Below, piece by piece: positions 1 through 6,986 of a DNA stretch of 22,111 nt (positions within the stretch are counted from its first letter, which is position 1; each line of letters starts with the position of its first letter). The DNA is taken from contig JALXDT010000109.1 in NCBI GenBank assembly GCA_027070475.1, positions 1 to 22,111 on the forward strand, given 5' to 3'. Source of the stretch: Candidatus Aminicenantota bacterium (GTDB lineage: Bacteria > Acidobacteriota > Aminicenantia > JAMOAD01). A model generated the notes under the pieces. The model worked only from the letters and a program-made list of their open reading frames with translations. It did not search any database and had not been told where the DNA came from. A program made the position numbers and the translations under genes.

Positions 1-68
1 TCGTACCATCATAGAGAAAGTCCATTTTAAAAGCTTTTTATATAAAAAGGATAAATTAAGCTACAAAA

Positions 69-104
69 TTGTCGAAAAAAAGGAGAATTTTGTCGAAAAA
101 AAGG
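69..104. repeat. Two direct copies of TTGTCGAAAAAAAGG, 21 bp apart
   Basis: The 15-base word occurs at 69-83 and 90-104 without mismatch. The 21-bp period is two helical turns, so a protein could bind both copies on the same face of the DNA. They lie about 110 bp upstream of the surface operon. Because 21 is also a multiple of three, a coding origin (a heptad repeat in the frame ending at 187) is an alternative. Confidence 0.5.
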
Positions 105-108
105 CACT

Positions 109-130
109 ACTTCCATTAAAAAATGGAAGT
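109..130. promoter_or_regulatory. Perfect 9-bp inverted repeat (operator or weak terminator)
   Basis: ACTTCCATT and AATGGAAGT flank a 4-base A loop, forming a perfect 9-bp dyad. It is followed by a pyrimidine-rich stretch (about 138-149) rather than a clean T run. It could end transcription arriving from the left, or be an operator for the surface operon that starts about 80 bp further on. No convincing -10/-35 pair is visible between it and the gene; TTGATA at 159-164 is the only weak -35 candidate. Confidence 0.4.
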
Positions 131-211
131 TACTTACCTTTTCTTTCTGGCATGTTTATTGATATTTTTTTTATCATTTTAATTTAAATGAAATAGTGTG
201 CGGAGATGAGG

Positions 212-2080
212 ATGAAAAGATTATTTTTGACTTTTTTTCTACTTTTTTCTTTTTCTTTATTATTTGGGGGGAATATTTCCTATACTAAAATCACAAGCTT
301 CAACATAGGAAATACTATTCCTCTCTCTGTGAGCGTCCCCGAAGGGGCAAAGGTTGTTCTAATTTTTTACAAAATAGGAGACTCAGTAGAGCAGTATCAG
401 GTAAGAAAAATGAAAAAGAACAAAAAAGGGGAGTATACCTATTCTCTCAACAGCAAGACTTTCACTGCTAAAAAACTGAGTTATCACTTTGTTTTTCTAA
501 AAGGAAGAGAATATTTCCGAACACCTCAAACAGCAGATATAGTAGCTGTAGGGCAGGGAAAACTTATTAAACTTCCCACAGTAACACCTCAGAAAAAGCC
601 GTTTCCTCTATCCTTAAGTGGAAACTACACCGAACAGTGGTTAATTTCATCAAACCAGGACAATCTAACTGACAGTGATAAAAACTCAAAAAGTGGGAAT
701 TTGACCTTAATGGGTAACTTTTCTACTAAAAACTCTCAAATTAATTTTTCAACAACAGGTAACTATGTTCCTACTCAAGCCAAACAGTATAATGTTTCTT
801 CTGTTCTTTTCAAATATAAAACTGGAAAACATGATTTTGAAATCGGTGATATTTCTTTTCAAGCTCCGGATTTAGCGCTCTCTGCCTATGGAAAGAGAGG
901 GTTGTACTATAACTTTACGAGTAACAAGGTAGGGATAAACTTTTTCTCTTTAAGTTCCCAGCAGATAAGTGGTTTGGGTCTTCCTACAAAAAACTCATTA
1001 ATAACAGGAGGAAAAATCAGCTTTAAAATCGGAAAATTCAATCTTTTTGGTTTCTACCTTTCAGGAAAGGATGATCCTACTGCTGGACAAAACAGTTATT
1101 ACAGTTCCACTACTGTAAGAGAAGGTTCCACTTATGCTCTGGGCTTTGACTCAAATCTTTTTAATTATTCACTGTCTCTAAAAGGAACATATTATGGCTC
1201 AAACTATACCAAAGATGTTCTGACGAGTGAGAAAAAGAAAGATCACGCGATTGATACAAGTGCTTCTTTGAGCTATAAAGGTTTAAGTCTTTCTTCACAA
1301 TATAAAGAAATAGGAGCATATTATAATAGCGTAGGCTCAAGCTACCTGAGTAACAACCAAAGGAGTTATGGTTCTTCTGCAAGTTTTACTTTCTCAAAAA
1401 TAACACTCTCTACCTCTTACTCTCATATGGAAAGTAACATAGCAAAGCTCGAATCAGTACCTGAAAGTAATACAAACAATATAAATTCCAATATAAGTAT
1501 AAGCTTAGGGAAAATCTCTCTCGGTATCGGGTATGTTACAAATAAGCAGAAAACCACTCTTAAAGATCAAAGCAGTGGTCTTTCAAACACTATAGATACT
1601 TCAAACTTTACACTTAACATGTCAGTTTATGCCTCTTCTCATTTTAGTCTGAGTTTAAGCGGAGGTAAATCATTAAATAAATCTTTAGATGAACAAACAT
1701 CCTATACATTTAATTCTTCAATGAATATCTCAATCGGAAACACTTTTTCTCTCTCCCCCTCTTTTACCTATTTAAAAGTTGATAAAAAGGGAGATATAAC
1801 AAAAACGATAACATCCTACTTAAGCTATAATTTAAATCTAATCCCCAACGCATTTACCATCAGCGGTTCAGCCTCATACAATGATACAACAACTCCAGGT
1901 GGTACTCTTAACTCAAAATCTATAAATGCTTCGAGTAGACTATCTCTTCTTTTTGGCTGGATCTGGAGTAAATTGAGTCAATGTTCTGCCTATGTTGAAG
2001 GAAGCTATTATGAAACAGAATATCCTTCCGTAAAAACTAATTATTATAAGATTTACGGAAGTATTGTAATTTCTTTTTAA
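212..2080 (+). CDS. Exported outer-membrane beta-barrel protein with N-terminal Ig-like region
   Basis: No named family is recognised. The protein opens with a clear signal peptide (MKRLFLTFFLLFSFSLLFGG). Next, to about residue 115, comes a beta-rich region resembling an Ig/E-set fold. About 480 residues follow of alternating short Ser/Thr/Asn- and aromatic-rich segments typical of transmembrane beta strands. The chain ends in ...YGSIVISF; a terminal Phe after alternating hydrophobics is the usual recognition signal for outer-membrane barrel assembly. I prefer the ATG at 212 to the in-frame ATG at 206, because GGAG at 202-205 abuts the latter but sits 6 bases before the former. It is first in an operon with two PKD-repeat proteins, 10 bases ahead of the next start, so it may be their membrane anchor or export partner. 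That role is inference. Confidence 0.75.
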   Translation: MKRLFLTFFLLFSFSLLFGGNISYTKITSFNIGNTIPLSVSVPEGAKVVLIFYKIGDSVEQYQVRKMKKNKKGEYTYSLNSKTFTAKKLSYHFVFLKGREYFRTPQTADIVAVGQGKLIKLPTVTPQKKPFPLSLSGNYTEQWLISSNQDNLTDSDKNSKSGNLTLMGNFSTKNSQINFSTTGNYVPTQAKQYNVSSVLFKYKTGKHDFEIGDISFQAPDLALSAYGKRGLYYNFTSNKVGINFFSLSSQQISGLGLPTKNSLITGGKISFKIGKFNLFGFYLSGKDDPTAGQNSYYSSTTVREGSTYALGFDSNLFNYSLSLKGTYYGSNYTKDVLTSEKKKDHAIDTSASLSYKGLSLSSQYKEIGAYYNSVGSSYLSNNQRSYGSSASFTFSKITLSTSYSHMESNIAKLESVPESNTNNINSNISISLGKISLGIGYVTNKQKTTLKDQSSGLSNTIDTSNFTLNMSVYASSHFSLSLSGGKSLNKSLDEQTSYTFNSSMNISIGNTFSLSPSFTYLKVDKKGDITKTITSYLSYNLNLIPNAFTISGSASYNDTTTPGGTLNSKSINASSRLSLLFGWIWSKLSQCSAYVEGSYYETEYPSVKTNYYKIYGSIVISF

Positions 2081-2090
2081 GGAGAAAAGA

Positions 2091-4049
2091 ATGAGAGTAA
2101 GAAAAATATTATTAGTTATAATTTGTTTAAGTATTCTCCCCATATTTATTTACCCCATAACATACACCCCTTCAAACCCAAATGTAGGAACTGTAATTAC
2201 TTTTAGAACAACAAATGATAATTATGGCCTAACGGTAGACTGGAACTTTGGAGATGGGACAACAGGATCAAGTTATGCAAGCTACGGAGAGATAACCCAT
2301 TATTATAAAAACCCGGGAACATATACTGTTAGAGCAGACGAGAATATGTATGGCTATGTCCATGAATCAATTACAATAACTATAAATGAAGATAGATATA
2401 TCTCTGTTTCACCAAGTCCTTATAGAGCAGGAATTTCTTTGACAATAACCCTGGTGAATGCAAAATCTCCCCCGATAAAGTGGGATTTTGGAGATGGTGT
2501 TGTATTAGGAAGAGGAAGGAGCAGGACAGGACCTTCAACTGTAACCCATACTTATACAAATCCAGGTTCATATACAATAAGAGCATATGATTATAATGGA
2601 AGTGCCACAGTTCCGGTGACAAAAACCATCTCCGTCGGAAATCCAAAGAAAATAACATGGACTCCTCAAACTCCATATGTTGATCAGGAAGTTTCGTTTA
2701 CAGCACTATATTTCAGGAGTTCAAACATCAGATGGGATTTTGGAGATGGGACAGTAGTAAGAGGGTCTAAAAAAGTAAGCCATAAATACAAAAATCCTGG
2801 TATCTATACTGTTAAAGCCTATGATTATAGTGGAGATGATAATTTTCCTGCTTCTGCACAGATTCAAGTTAGAGAGGACCCAAGGAAGATTATAGTTACA
2901 AATCCTAACCCGGGCTTGTCTGAGCCTGTGGTTTTTCAGGCCCTAAACTTTTTTGCTGATGCTGTAAAATGGGATTTTGGAGATGGGTTTAAAAAAATTG
3001 GTCCTCCTGTAATTGTCCATAGGTTTAGAAAAACAGGGGTTTTTAAGGTGAGGGTTTATGATTATGAAGGAAACTCTTCCAAAGCTTTTGAGACTACAAT
3101 AACAGTTACTACAAAACCTTCCCATGCATCATCTCTTGTGATTTCAGGGTTAGAACTATTTTTTAAGAATAATAATAAAAATTATTTGATTATACCCAAC
3201 GGAGCAACAAATGTTGTGGCAAAAGCAAGAATAAAATATGAAGGAACAGGTATACTTAATGCTTATTGGTTAATCGATGGGCAACCCTATCAATTGATCA
3301 ACAGAGTTTTGAGTTTCGGCCAATACGTTGAATTTTATCTGGAAAAAATACCAGCTTTGGTTGTTGGTTATCATACTATTTCAATAGCTTTTTACTCTCC
3401 AAAGGCAAATTTTGAAAATATTCCAGAATTAGGCCTATTTGTTTCACCTATTTCAAGTTATGTAAAGTTAATACTTCCATACGACAAAGAGAGTTTTGCC
3501 GTGGGAGAGGATATTAAATTCAGCTGGAGAAAGTATCCGCTTGCAATGAAGTATTCTTTTATGATAGGCCCCTCACCGAGGATTTTATTAGAAGGGGAAA
3601 AAGTGAAAAGGGTATTTGTTAATAAGACGGAGTATTCTGTTAATAATAGATATAAAGAAGGAGAAAAGTACTATTGGCTTGTTGAAGCATATGATATTAA
3701 TGATAATGTTATAGCCAGAAGCGAAGTAAGGGAATTTAAAATCGTAAGAAGTATTGCAACAACTCAGGAAAAAGAAAGAGAGGATATTCTCTCTATTGGT
3801 GAGAACAGATATCTTTTGCTTTCCTTTGAATTAACCTCCAACCAAATTAAAAGTAATTCCTACTATTTGGTTAGGGTTTTTGTAAACAGCAATAAGGCAA
3901 ATGAGTTTGTGTTAGAGGGAAAGGATTTGAAACTAATAAGAACATCTGTAAAGATAATTAAAGGAAGGGAAAATATTGTTAAGTTAAAAGTTTATGAGAT
4001 TCTCAAAAACAGATTAAAACTAATTTCTTATAAAGTATTAAAAATATAA
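2091..4049 (+). CDS. Secreted protein with four PKD repeats and a shared C-terminal module
   Basis: The 652-residue product has a signal peptide (residues 1 to about 21). Four PKD-type Ig-like repeats carry the hallmark W-D/N-FGDG motif at residues 51, 131, 215 and 294. PKD domains are beta sandwiches common in surface and carbohydrate-associated proteins. From about residue 343 (KPSHASSL) comes a region of about 110 residues I do not recognise, also present in the next gene. Then a fibronectin-III-like segment of about 100 residues (ILPYDKESFAVG through YYWLVEAYD), and finally about 95 residues (from EREDIL) absent from the paralogue. There is no lipobox and no C-terminal anchor. AAGGAG lies close before the start. 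An extracellular or periplasmic structural or adhesive role is inferred; no enzymatic motif is visible. Confidence 0.8.
   Translation: MRVRKILLVIICLSILPIFIYPITYTPSNPNVGTVITFRTTNDNYGLTVDWNFGDGTTGSSYASYGEITHYYKNPGTYTVRADENMYGYVHESITITINEDRYISVSPSPYRAGISLTITLVNAKSPPIKWDFGDGVVLGRGRSRTGPSTVTHTYTNPGSYTIRAYDYNGSATVPVTKTISVGNPKKITWTPQTPYVDQEVSFTALYFRSSNIRWDFGDGTVVRGSKKVSHKYKNPGIYTVKAYDYSGDDNFPASAQIQVREDPRKIIVTNPNPGLSEPVVFQALNFFADAVKWDFGDGFKKIGPPVIVHRFRKTGVFKVRVYDYEGNSSKAFETTITVTTKPSHASSLVISGLELFFKNNNKNYLIIPNGATNVVAKARIKYEGTGILNAYWLIDGQPYQLINRVLSFGQYVEFYLEKIPALVVGYHTISIAFYSPKANFENIPELGLFVSPISSYVKLILPYDKESFAVGEDIKFSWRKYPLAMKYSFMIGPSPRILLEGEKVKRVFVNKTEYSVNNRYKEGEKYYWLVEAYDINDNVIARSEVREFKIVRSIATTQEKEREDILSIGENRYLLLSFELTSNQIKSNSYYLVRVFVNSNKANEFVLEGKDLKLIRTSVKIIKGRENIVKLKVYEILKNRLKLISYKVLKI
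2241..2987 (+). repeat. PKD repeat array, four copies (first gene)
   Basis: The core motif is encoded at 2241-2258, 2481-2498, 2733-2750 and 2970-2987, so the repeat period is 237-252 bases (79-84 residues). The bounds given run from the first to the last core motif; each domain extends about 45 residues to either side. DNA of the core (TGGGATTTTGGAGATGG) is nearly identical between copies. Confidence 0.85.
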
Positions 4050-4070
4050 AAGAAAAAATAGGAGAGGAAG

Positions 4071-6434
4071 ATGAAAAAGACAATTTTATGGGGAGTATTG
4101 TTTCTTTTTGCTATTGCGAGTTTTTCTGCTATTAAATTCAGTCCTCAAACAATTTATATTGGGGAGGAAGTAACCTTTTCTATAGATAATTCTAACAATT
4201 GTAATTCATGTTCATGGGATTTCGGAGACGGAACTGCTAAAATTCTCAATGTATCTGATAAACTAAGCGTTAAACACACCTATTATAAAACTGGAAATTT
4301 TTTAATAACCTTTACTTTTGGAGGATGCCCTGGAGGAAATACTCCTCCACCATCTATGATGCTCCAGATTACAGTCTTGGACAACAGAACAATATCAATT
4401 TCACCTCAAAATCCGGTAGAGCACGAAGAAGTTACAATATCTTTAAACAATGCTCATACATCCTTGATAAAGTGGGATTTTGGAGACGGATCTCCCACAC
4501 TTTCGGGTGGAATAAGTGTTAAACATACCTACAATACAACAGGAGTCTATACCATTAAAGCGCTTGAAAAAGGTTTTTTAAATGCCCCGGTTTCAAGGAC
4601 AATAGCAATAACCCCAGATCCAAGAACTGTAAGCTTTACTCCAACAAATCCCAAAGAGGGAGATGAGATTACTTTTTCTGCTGAAAACTTTAAATCAAAT
4701 TTATTAAAATGGGATTTCGGAGACGGAACTGTTTTAAGTGGTGGAAAAACAATAATCCATAAATATAAAAGTTCGGGGAACTATAAGATAAAAGTTTTTG
4801 ATAATAATGGAAAAGATGAGTATCCGGTTTTCCTCTCCCTTAATATTTTAAAAGATATGAGAAAAATATCCTGGGACCCTAATACCCCAGTCGAGGGAGA
4901 GTTTATAAAATTCATTGCCAGAGGATTTAATTCTTCATCTATTCTCTGGGATTATGGGGATGGAAATAAAGAAAGAGGCTCATCATCTTCCTTTCATTTC
5001 TACAAAAAATCTGGTTCTTATGAAGTAAAAGCCTATGATTTTGGAGGAAAGGATAACAATCCTGTGAAAATAAAAATCTTTGTTATGAGAGATAAGAGAA
5101 GAGTGGTGTGGAAACCTCAACAGCCAGTAGAGATGGAACAAGTGAGTTTTTCTTTAATAAATTTTAACTCCAAAAGTTATATATGGAGATTTGGGGATCG
5201 GATTGAGAAAAGAACAAATGTTCCTTATGTGACTCATTCATATAGAGTGCCCGGAACTTTTACAATTCGAGTTTATGATGGAGAAAGAAAATTTGGCATT
5301 CCCCTGGTTGCGAAAATTCTTATTCAGAAAGACAGAAGAAGCCTAACCATCTCAAAGAGGACTGTTCATGTTGGAGAATTTTTAGAGGTTAAAACAACTG
5401 GTTTTAAATCAAACTCTTTATTATGGGATTTCGGAGATGGAATAAAAAAGATAGGAAAGCAAGCAGAGAATCATGTATATAAAAAAGTGGGAACATATAC
5501 AATAAGCGTAAAGGATGAGGGAGGAAAAGACTTAAAAATTTTTAAAACACAGGTGCAGGTCTTACCAGATCAAAGAACAATAGAGCTTTCCTCAAATAAA
5601 ATTGGTATCGGAGAAAAACTAACACTAAAGGCTGTTAACTTCTATTCTAAAAATATTTTCTGGGATTTTGGAGATGGAATAAAGAAAATTGGACAACCCT
5701 ATGAATCCCACTTCTATAGAAAAAAAGGGAAATATACTATAAAAGCTATCGACTATGCTGGTAAAGATACTAAAACTTTTACAAAAAGTGTTGAAGTAAT
5801 AGTAAAAAAATCTCATGCATCCTCATTGGAAATTTCAAGAGCTGAACTTTTCTTCTTAAAAACCATGAAAAATTATGCTATTGTTTCAAAAGAAGAAAAA
5901 ATGTTTGGAGCAAAAGTAAAAATTAAGTTTGAGGGGACAGGAATACTTACAGCATATTGGAAGATAGATGACAAACCCTTCAAATTAATTAATACCCCTC
6001 TTAGCTTTGGACAGTATAAAGTTTTTACTTTAAAGAATATTCCTGTTCATGGATTCGGGCTTCACAAGCTTAGCTTTACCATAAAATCCCCATCAACAAA
6101 GGTAAACCTTTTGGGATATTTTTTTGTTTCTCCATCAAAGAAGAAAATCCAGATAATTCTTCCAGAGGATAATAGTATAGTAAAGAAGAAAGATGTCTCT
6201 TTAAAATGGGAAAAAGTTAAAAAAGCTTCTTATTATAGAATTACAATTGCACAAACTGTTCTTTCTCTCTTTAAAAAACCAGAAAAAAAGTCTTTAGAGA
6301 AAAAAAATAGTTATGTTGCTAATCTTAAAAAATCTAAAGAATCAGAACAACGTTACTTTTGGTTTGTAGAAGCTTTAGATAAAGATAAAAATATTATCGC
6401 CTGTAGTGACATTAACTCCTTTTTGTTAAAGTAA
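4071..6434 (+). CDS. Secreted protein with seven PKD repeats, paralogue of the preceding gene
   Basis: The product has 787 residues. A signal peptide (MKKTILWGVLFLFAIASFS, cut probably before AIKF) precedes seven PKD repeats whose core motifs start at residues 49, 135, 214, 293, 372, 452 and 531. Repeat four reads WDYGDG and repeat five is degenerate (WRFGDR). Repeat one carries extra cysteines (NNCNSCSW and GGCPGG) that might form a disulfide. After the array, KKSHASSL opens the same C-terminal module as in the upstream gene, with shared strings such as EGTGIL and LSFGQY. A fibronectin-III-like segment then runs to the end; the upstream gene's last 95 or so residues are missing. GGAGAGG precedes the start, and the gap to the upstream gene is 21 bases. 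A surface or adhesive role is inferred. Its stop lies 2 bases from the stop of the convergent TonB-receptor remnant. Confidence 0.8.
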   Translation: MKKTILWGVLFLFAIASFSAIKFSPQTIYIGEEVTFSIDNSNNCNSCSWDFGDGTAKILNVSDKLSVKHTYYKTGNFLITFTFGGCPGGNTPPPSMMLQITVLDNRTISISPQNPVEHEEVTISLNNAHTSLIKWDFGDGSPTLSGGISVKHTYNTTGVYTIKALEKGFLNAPVSRTIAITPDPRTVSFTPTNPKEGDEITFSAENFKSNLLKWDFGDGTVLSGGKTIIHKYKSSGNYKIKVFDNNGKDEYPVFLSLNILKDMRKISWDPNTPVEGEFIKFIARGFNSSSILWDYGDGNKERGSSSSFHFYKKSGSYEVKAYDFGGKDNNPVKIKIFVMRDKRRVVWKPQQPVEMEQVSFSLINFNSKSYIWRFGDRIEKRTNVPYVTHSYRVPGTFTIRVYDGERKFGIPLVAKILIQKDRRSLTISKRTVHVGEFLEVKTTGFKSNSLLWDFGDGIKKIGKQAENHVYKKVGTYTISVKDEGGKDLKIFKTQVQVLPDQRTIELSSNKIGIGEKLTLKAVNFYSKNIFWDFGDGIKKIGQPYESHFYRKKGKYTIKAIDYAGKDTKTFTKSVEVIVKKSHASSLEISRAELFFLKTMKNYAIVSKEEKMFGAKVKIKFEGTGILTAYWKIDDKPFKLINTPLSFGQYKVFTLKNIPVHGFGLHKLSFTIKSPSTKVNLLGYFFVSPSKKKIQIILPEDNSIVKKKDVSLKWEKVKKASYYRITIAQTVLSLFKKPEKKSLEKKNSYVANLKKSKESEQRYFWFVEALDKDKNIIACSDINSFLLK
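4215..5678 (+). repeat. PKD repeat array, seven copies (second gene)
   Basis: Core motifs begin at 4215, 4473, 4710, 4947, 5184, 5424 and 5661, so five of the six spacings are 237 or 240 bases; the first is 258. The near-constant 79-residue period points to expansion by in-frame duplication. Bounds run from first to last core motif. Confidence 0.85.
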
Positions 6435-6436
6435 AG

Positions 6437-6898
6437 TTAAAAATTATACTTTATACCAAAGATAAAGGTACGAGGTTTTGCTGGTCCATAAATATATCCT
6501 ACATCTCTGAAAGGGCCTCTATCAATATCTTTTTGAAATTCGTTAGTTATATTATACAGCTTAAGAAAAAGTTTTATTATACCTGATTCAACTTTTAGCT
6601 TTTTACTAAGAGTTGAGCTTAAGATGTAGTAAGAAGGAGTAGTTTCCAGTTTATCTTCCTGAATATACCCTTTGTAATGGGGCATTTTCATCTTTCCATT
6701 ATATTCAAAACTCATTTCAACATCAACTATTTTAAGTCCATTTATTAGTAAAGTGGCAAAGCCATAATCTTCCGGTGTTTTAAAAGGAATTTTGGAATTA
6801 AAAGTTGGTTCGGGGACATCAAAATAGCTTTTCTGATGTGTCCAGCCTAAGTTTAATTCAAATAGAGAAGCTATTTTATAATTAAAATTTTTGTCAAA
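6437..6898 (-). pseudogene. 3' remnant of a TonB-dependent outer-membrane receptor
   Basis: The minus-strand frame encodes a recognisable receptor C-terminus. It contains LGWTHQKSYFDVPEP, then TPSYYILSSTLS, then NITNEFQKDIDRGPFRD followed by GYIYGPAKPRTF, ending in the aromatic IFGIKYNF. TonB-dependent receptors run about 650-900 residues with an N-terminal plug; here only the last 150 or so remain. The first in-frame ATG is at 6715, yet recognisable homology extends to about 6890 and the frame stays open to a stop at 6947-6949. A start at 6715 would therefore cut into the barrel. Beyond about 6898 the residues no longer look receptor-like, and the promoter and start of htpG lie immediately beyond. 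The frame carries no internal stop, suggesting recent loss. It should not make a working receptor. Confidence 0.8.
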
Positions 6899-6949
6899 AA
6901 AAGAGGTATTAAAAAAGCAAAATCCAGATAAAATTTTTTTAAAATATTA

Positions 6950-6958
6950 TGGTATAAT
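6950..6958 (+). promoter_or_regulatory. Extended -10 promoter of htpG
   Basis: TGGTATAAT matches the extended -10 consensus (TGn then TATAAT) exactly. No good -35 lies 16-18 bp upstream, as is usual for extended -10 promoters. Start of transcription would be near 6965, giving a leader of about 20 bases. No CIRCE inverted repeat is visible, so heat-shock control by HrcA is not supported here. Confidence 0.65.
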
Positions 6959-6986
6959 ATGAAAAAATAATTATTGGGAGGGTAAA

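Larger units (their letters stand above)
2..187 (+). other. Open frame at left edge, possible 3' end of an upstream gene
   Basis: A reading frame with no start codon in the window stays open for 61 codons from the left edge and stops with TAA at 185-187. The product would be Lys/Glu-rich and end in a hydrophobic tail. Staying open this long is somewhat unlikely by chance in such AT-rich DNA. However, the stretch also contains a direct repeat and an inverted repeat that look regulatory, and I recognise no family. The other forward frames close early: frame 1 at 28-30 and frame 3 within the first 15 bases. It may be coding or merely leader DNA. Confidence 0.2.

Noticed and set aside
206..211. 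ATG at 206 as start of the barrel gene
   Set aside because: The GGAG directly touches this ATG, leaving no spacer; ATG at 212 has a 6-base spacer and gives a cleaner signal peptide.
2241..5678. Regular repeats that could suggest a CRISPR array or tandem satellite
   Set aside because: The period is 237-258 bases, in frame within two genes, and encodes PKD domains.
6430..6460. Terminator hairpin between the second PKD gene and the receptor remnant
   Set aside because: Only a 6-bp A/T stem (TAAAGT / ACTTTA) with a long loop is possible; too weak to call.
6437..6715. A self-standing 92-residue protein starting at the ATG at 6715
   Set aside because: The same frame carries receptor-like sequence for about 60 codons upstream of that ATG, so the piece is better explained as the tail of a truncated TonB-dependent receptor.
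6900..6986. CIRCE element for heat-shock control of htpG
   Set aside because: No TTAGCACTC / GAGTGCTAA dyad is present near the promoter.
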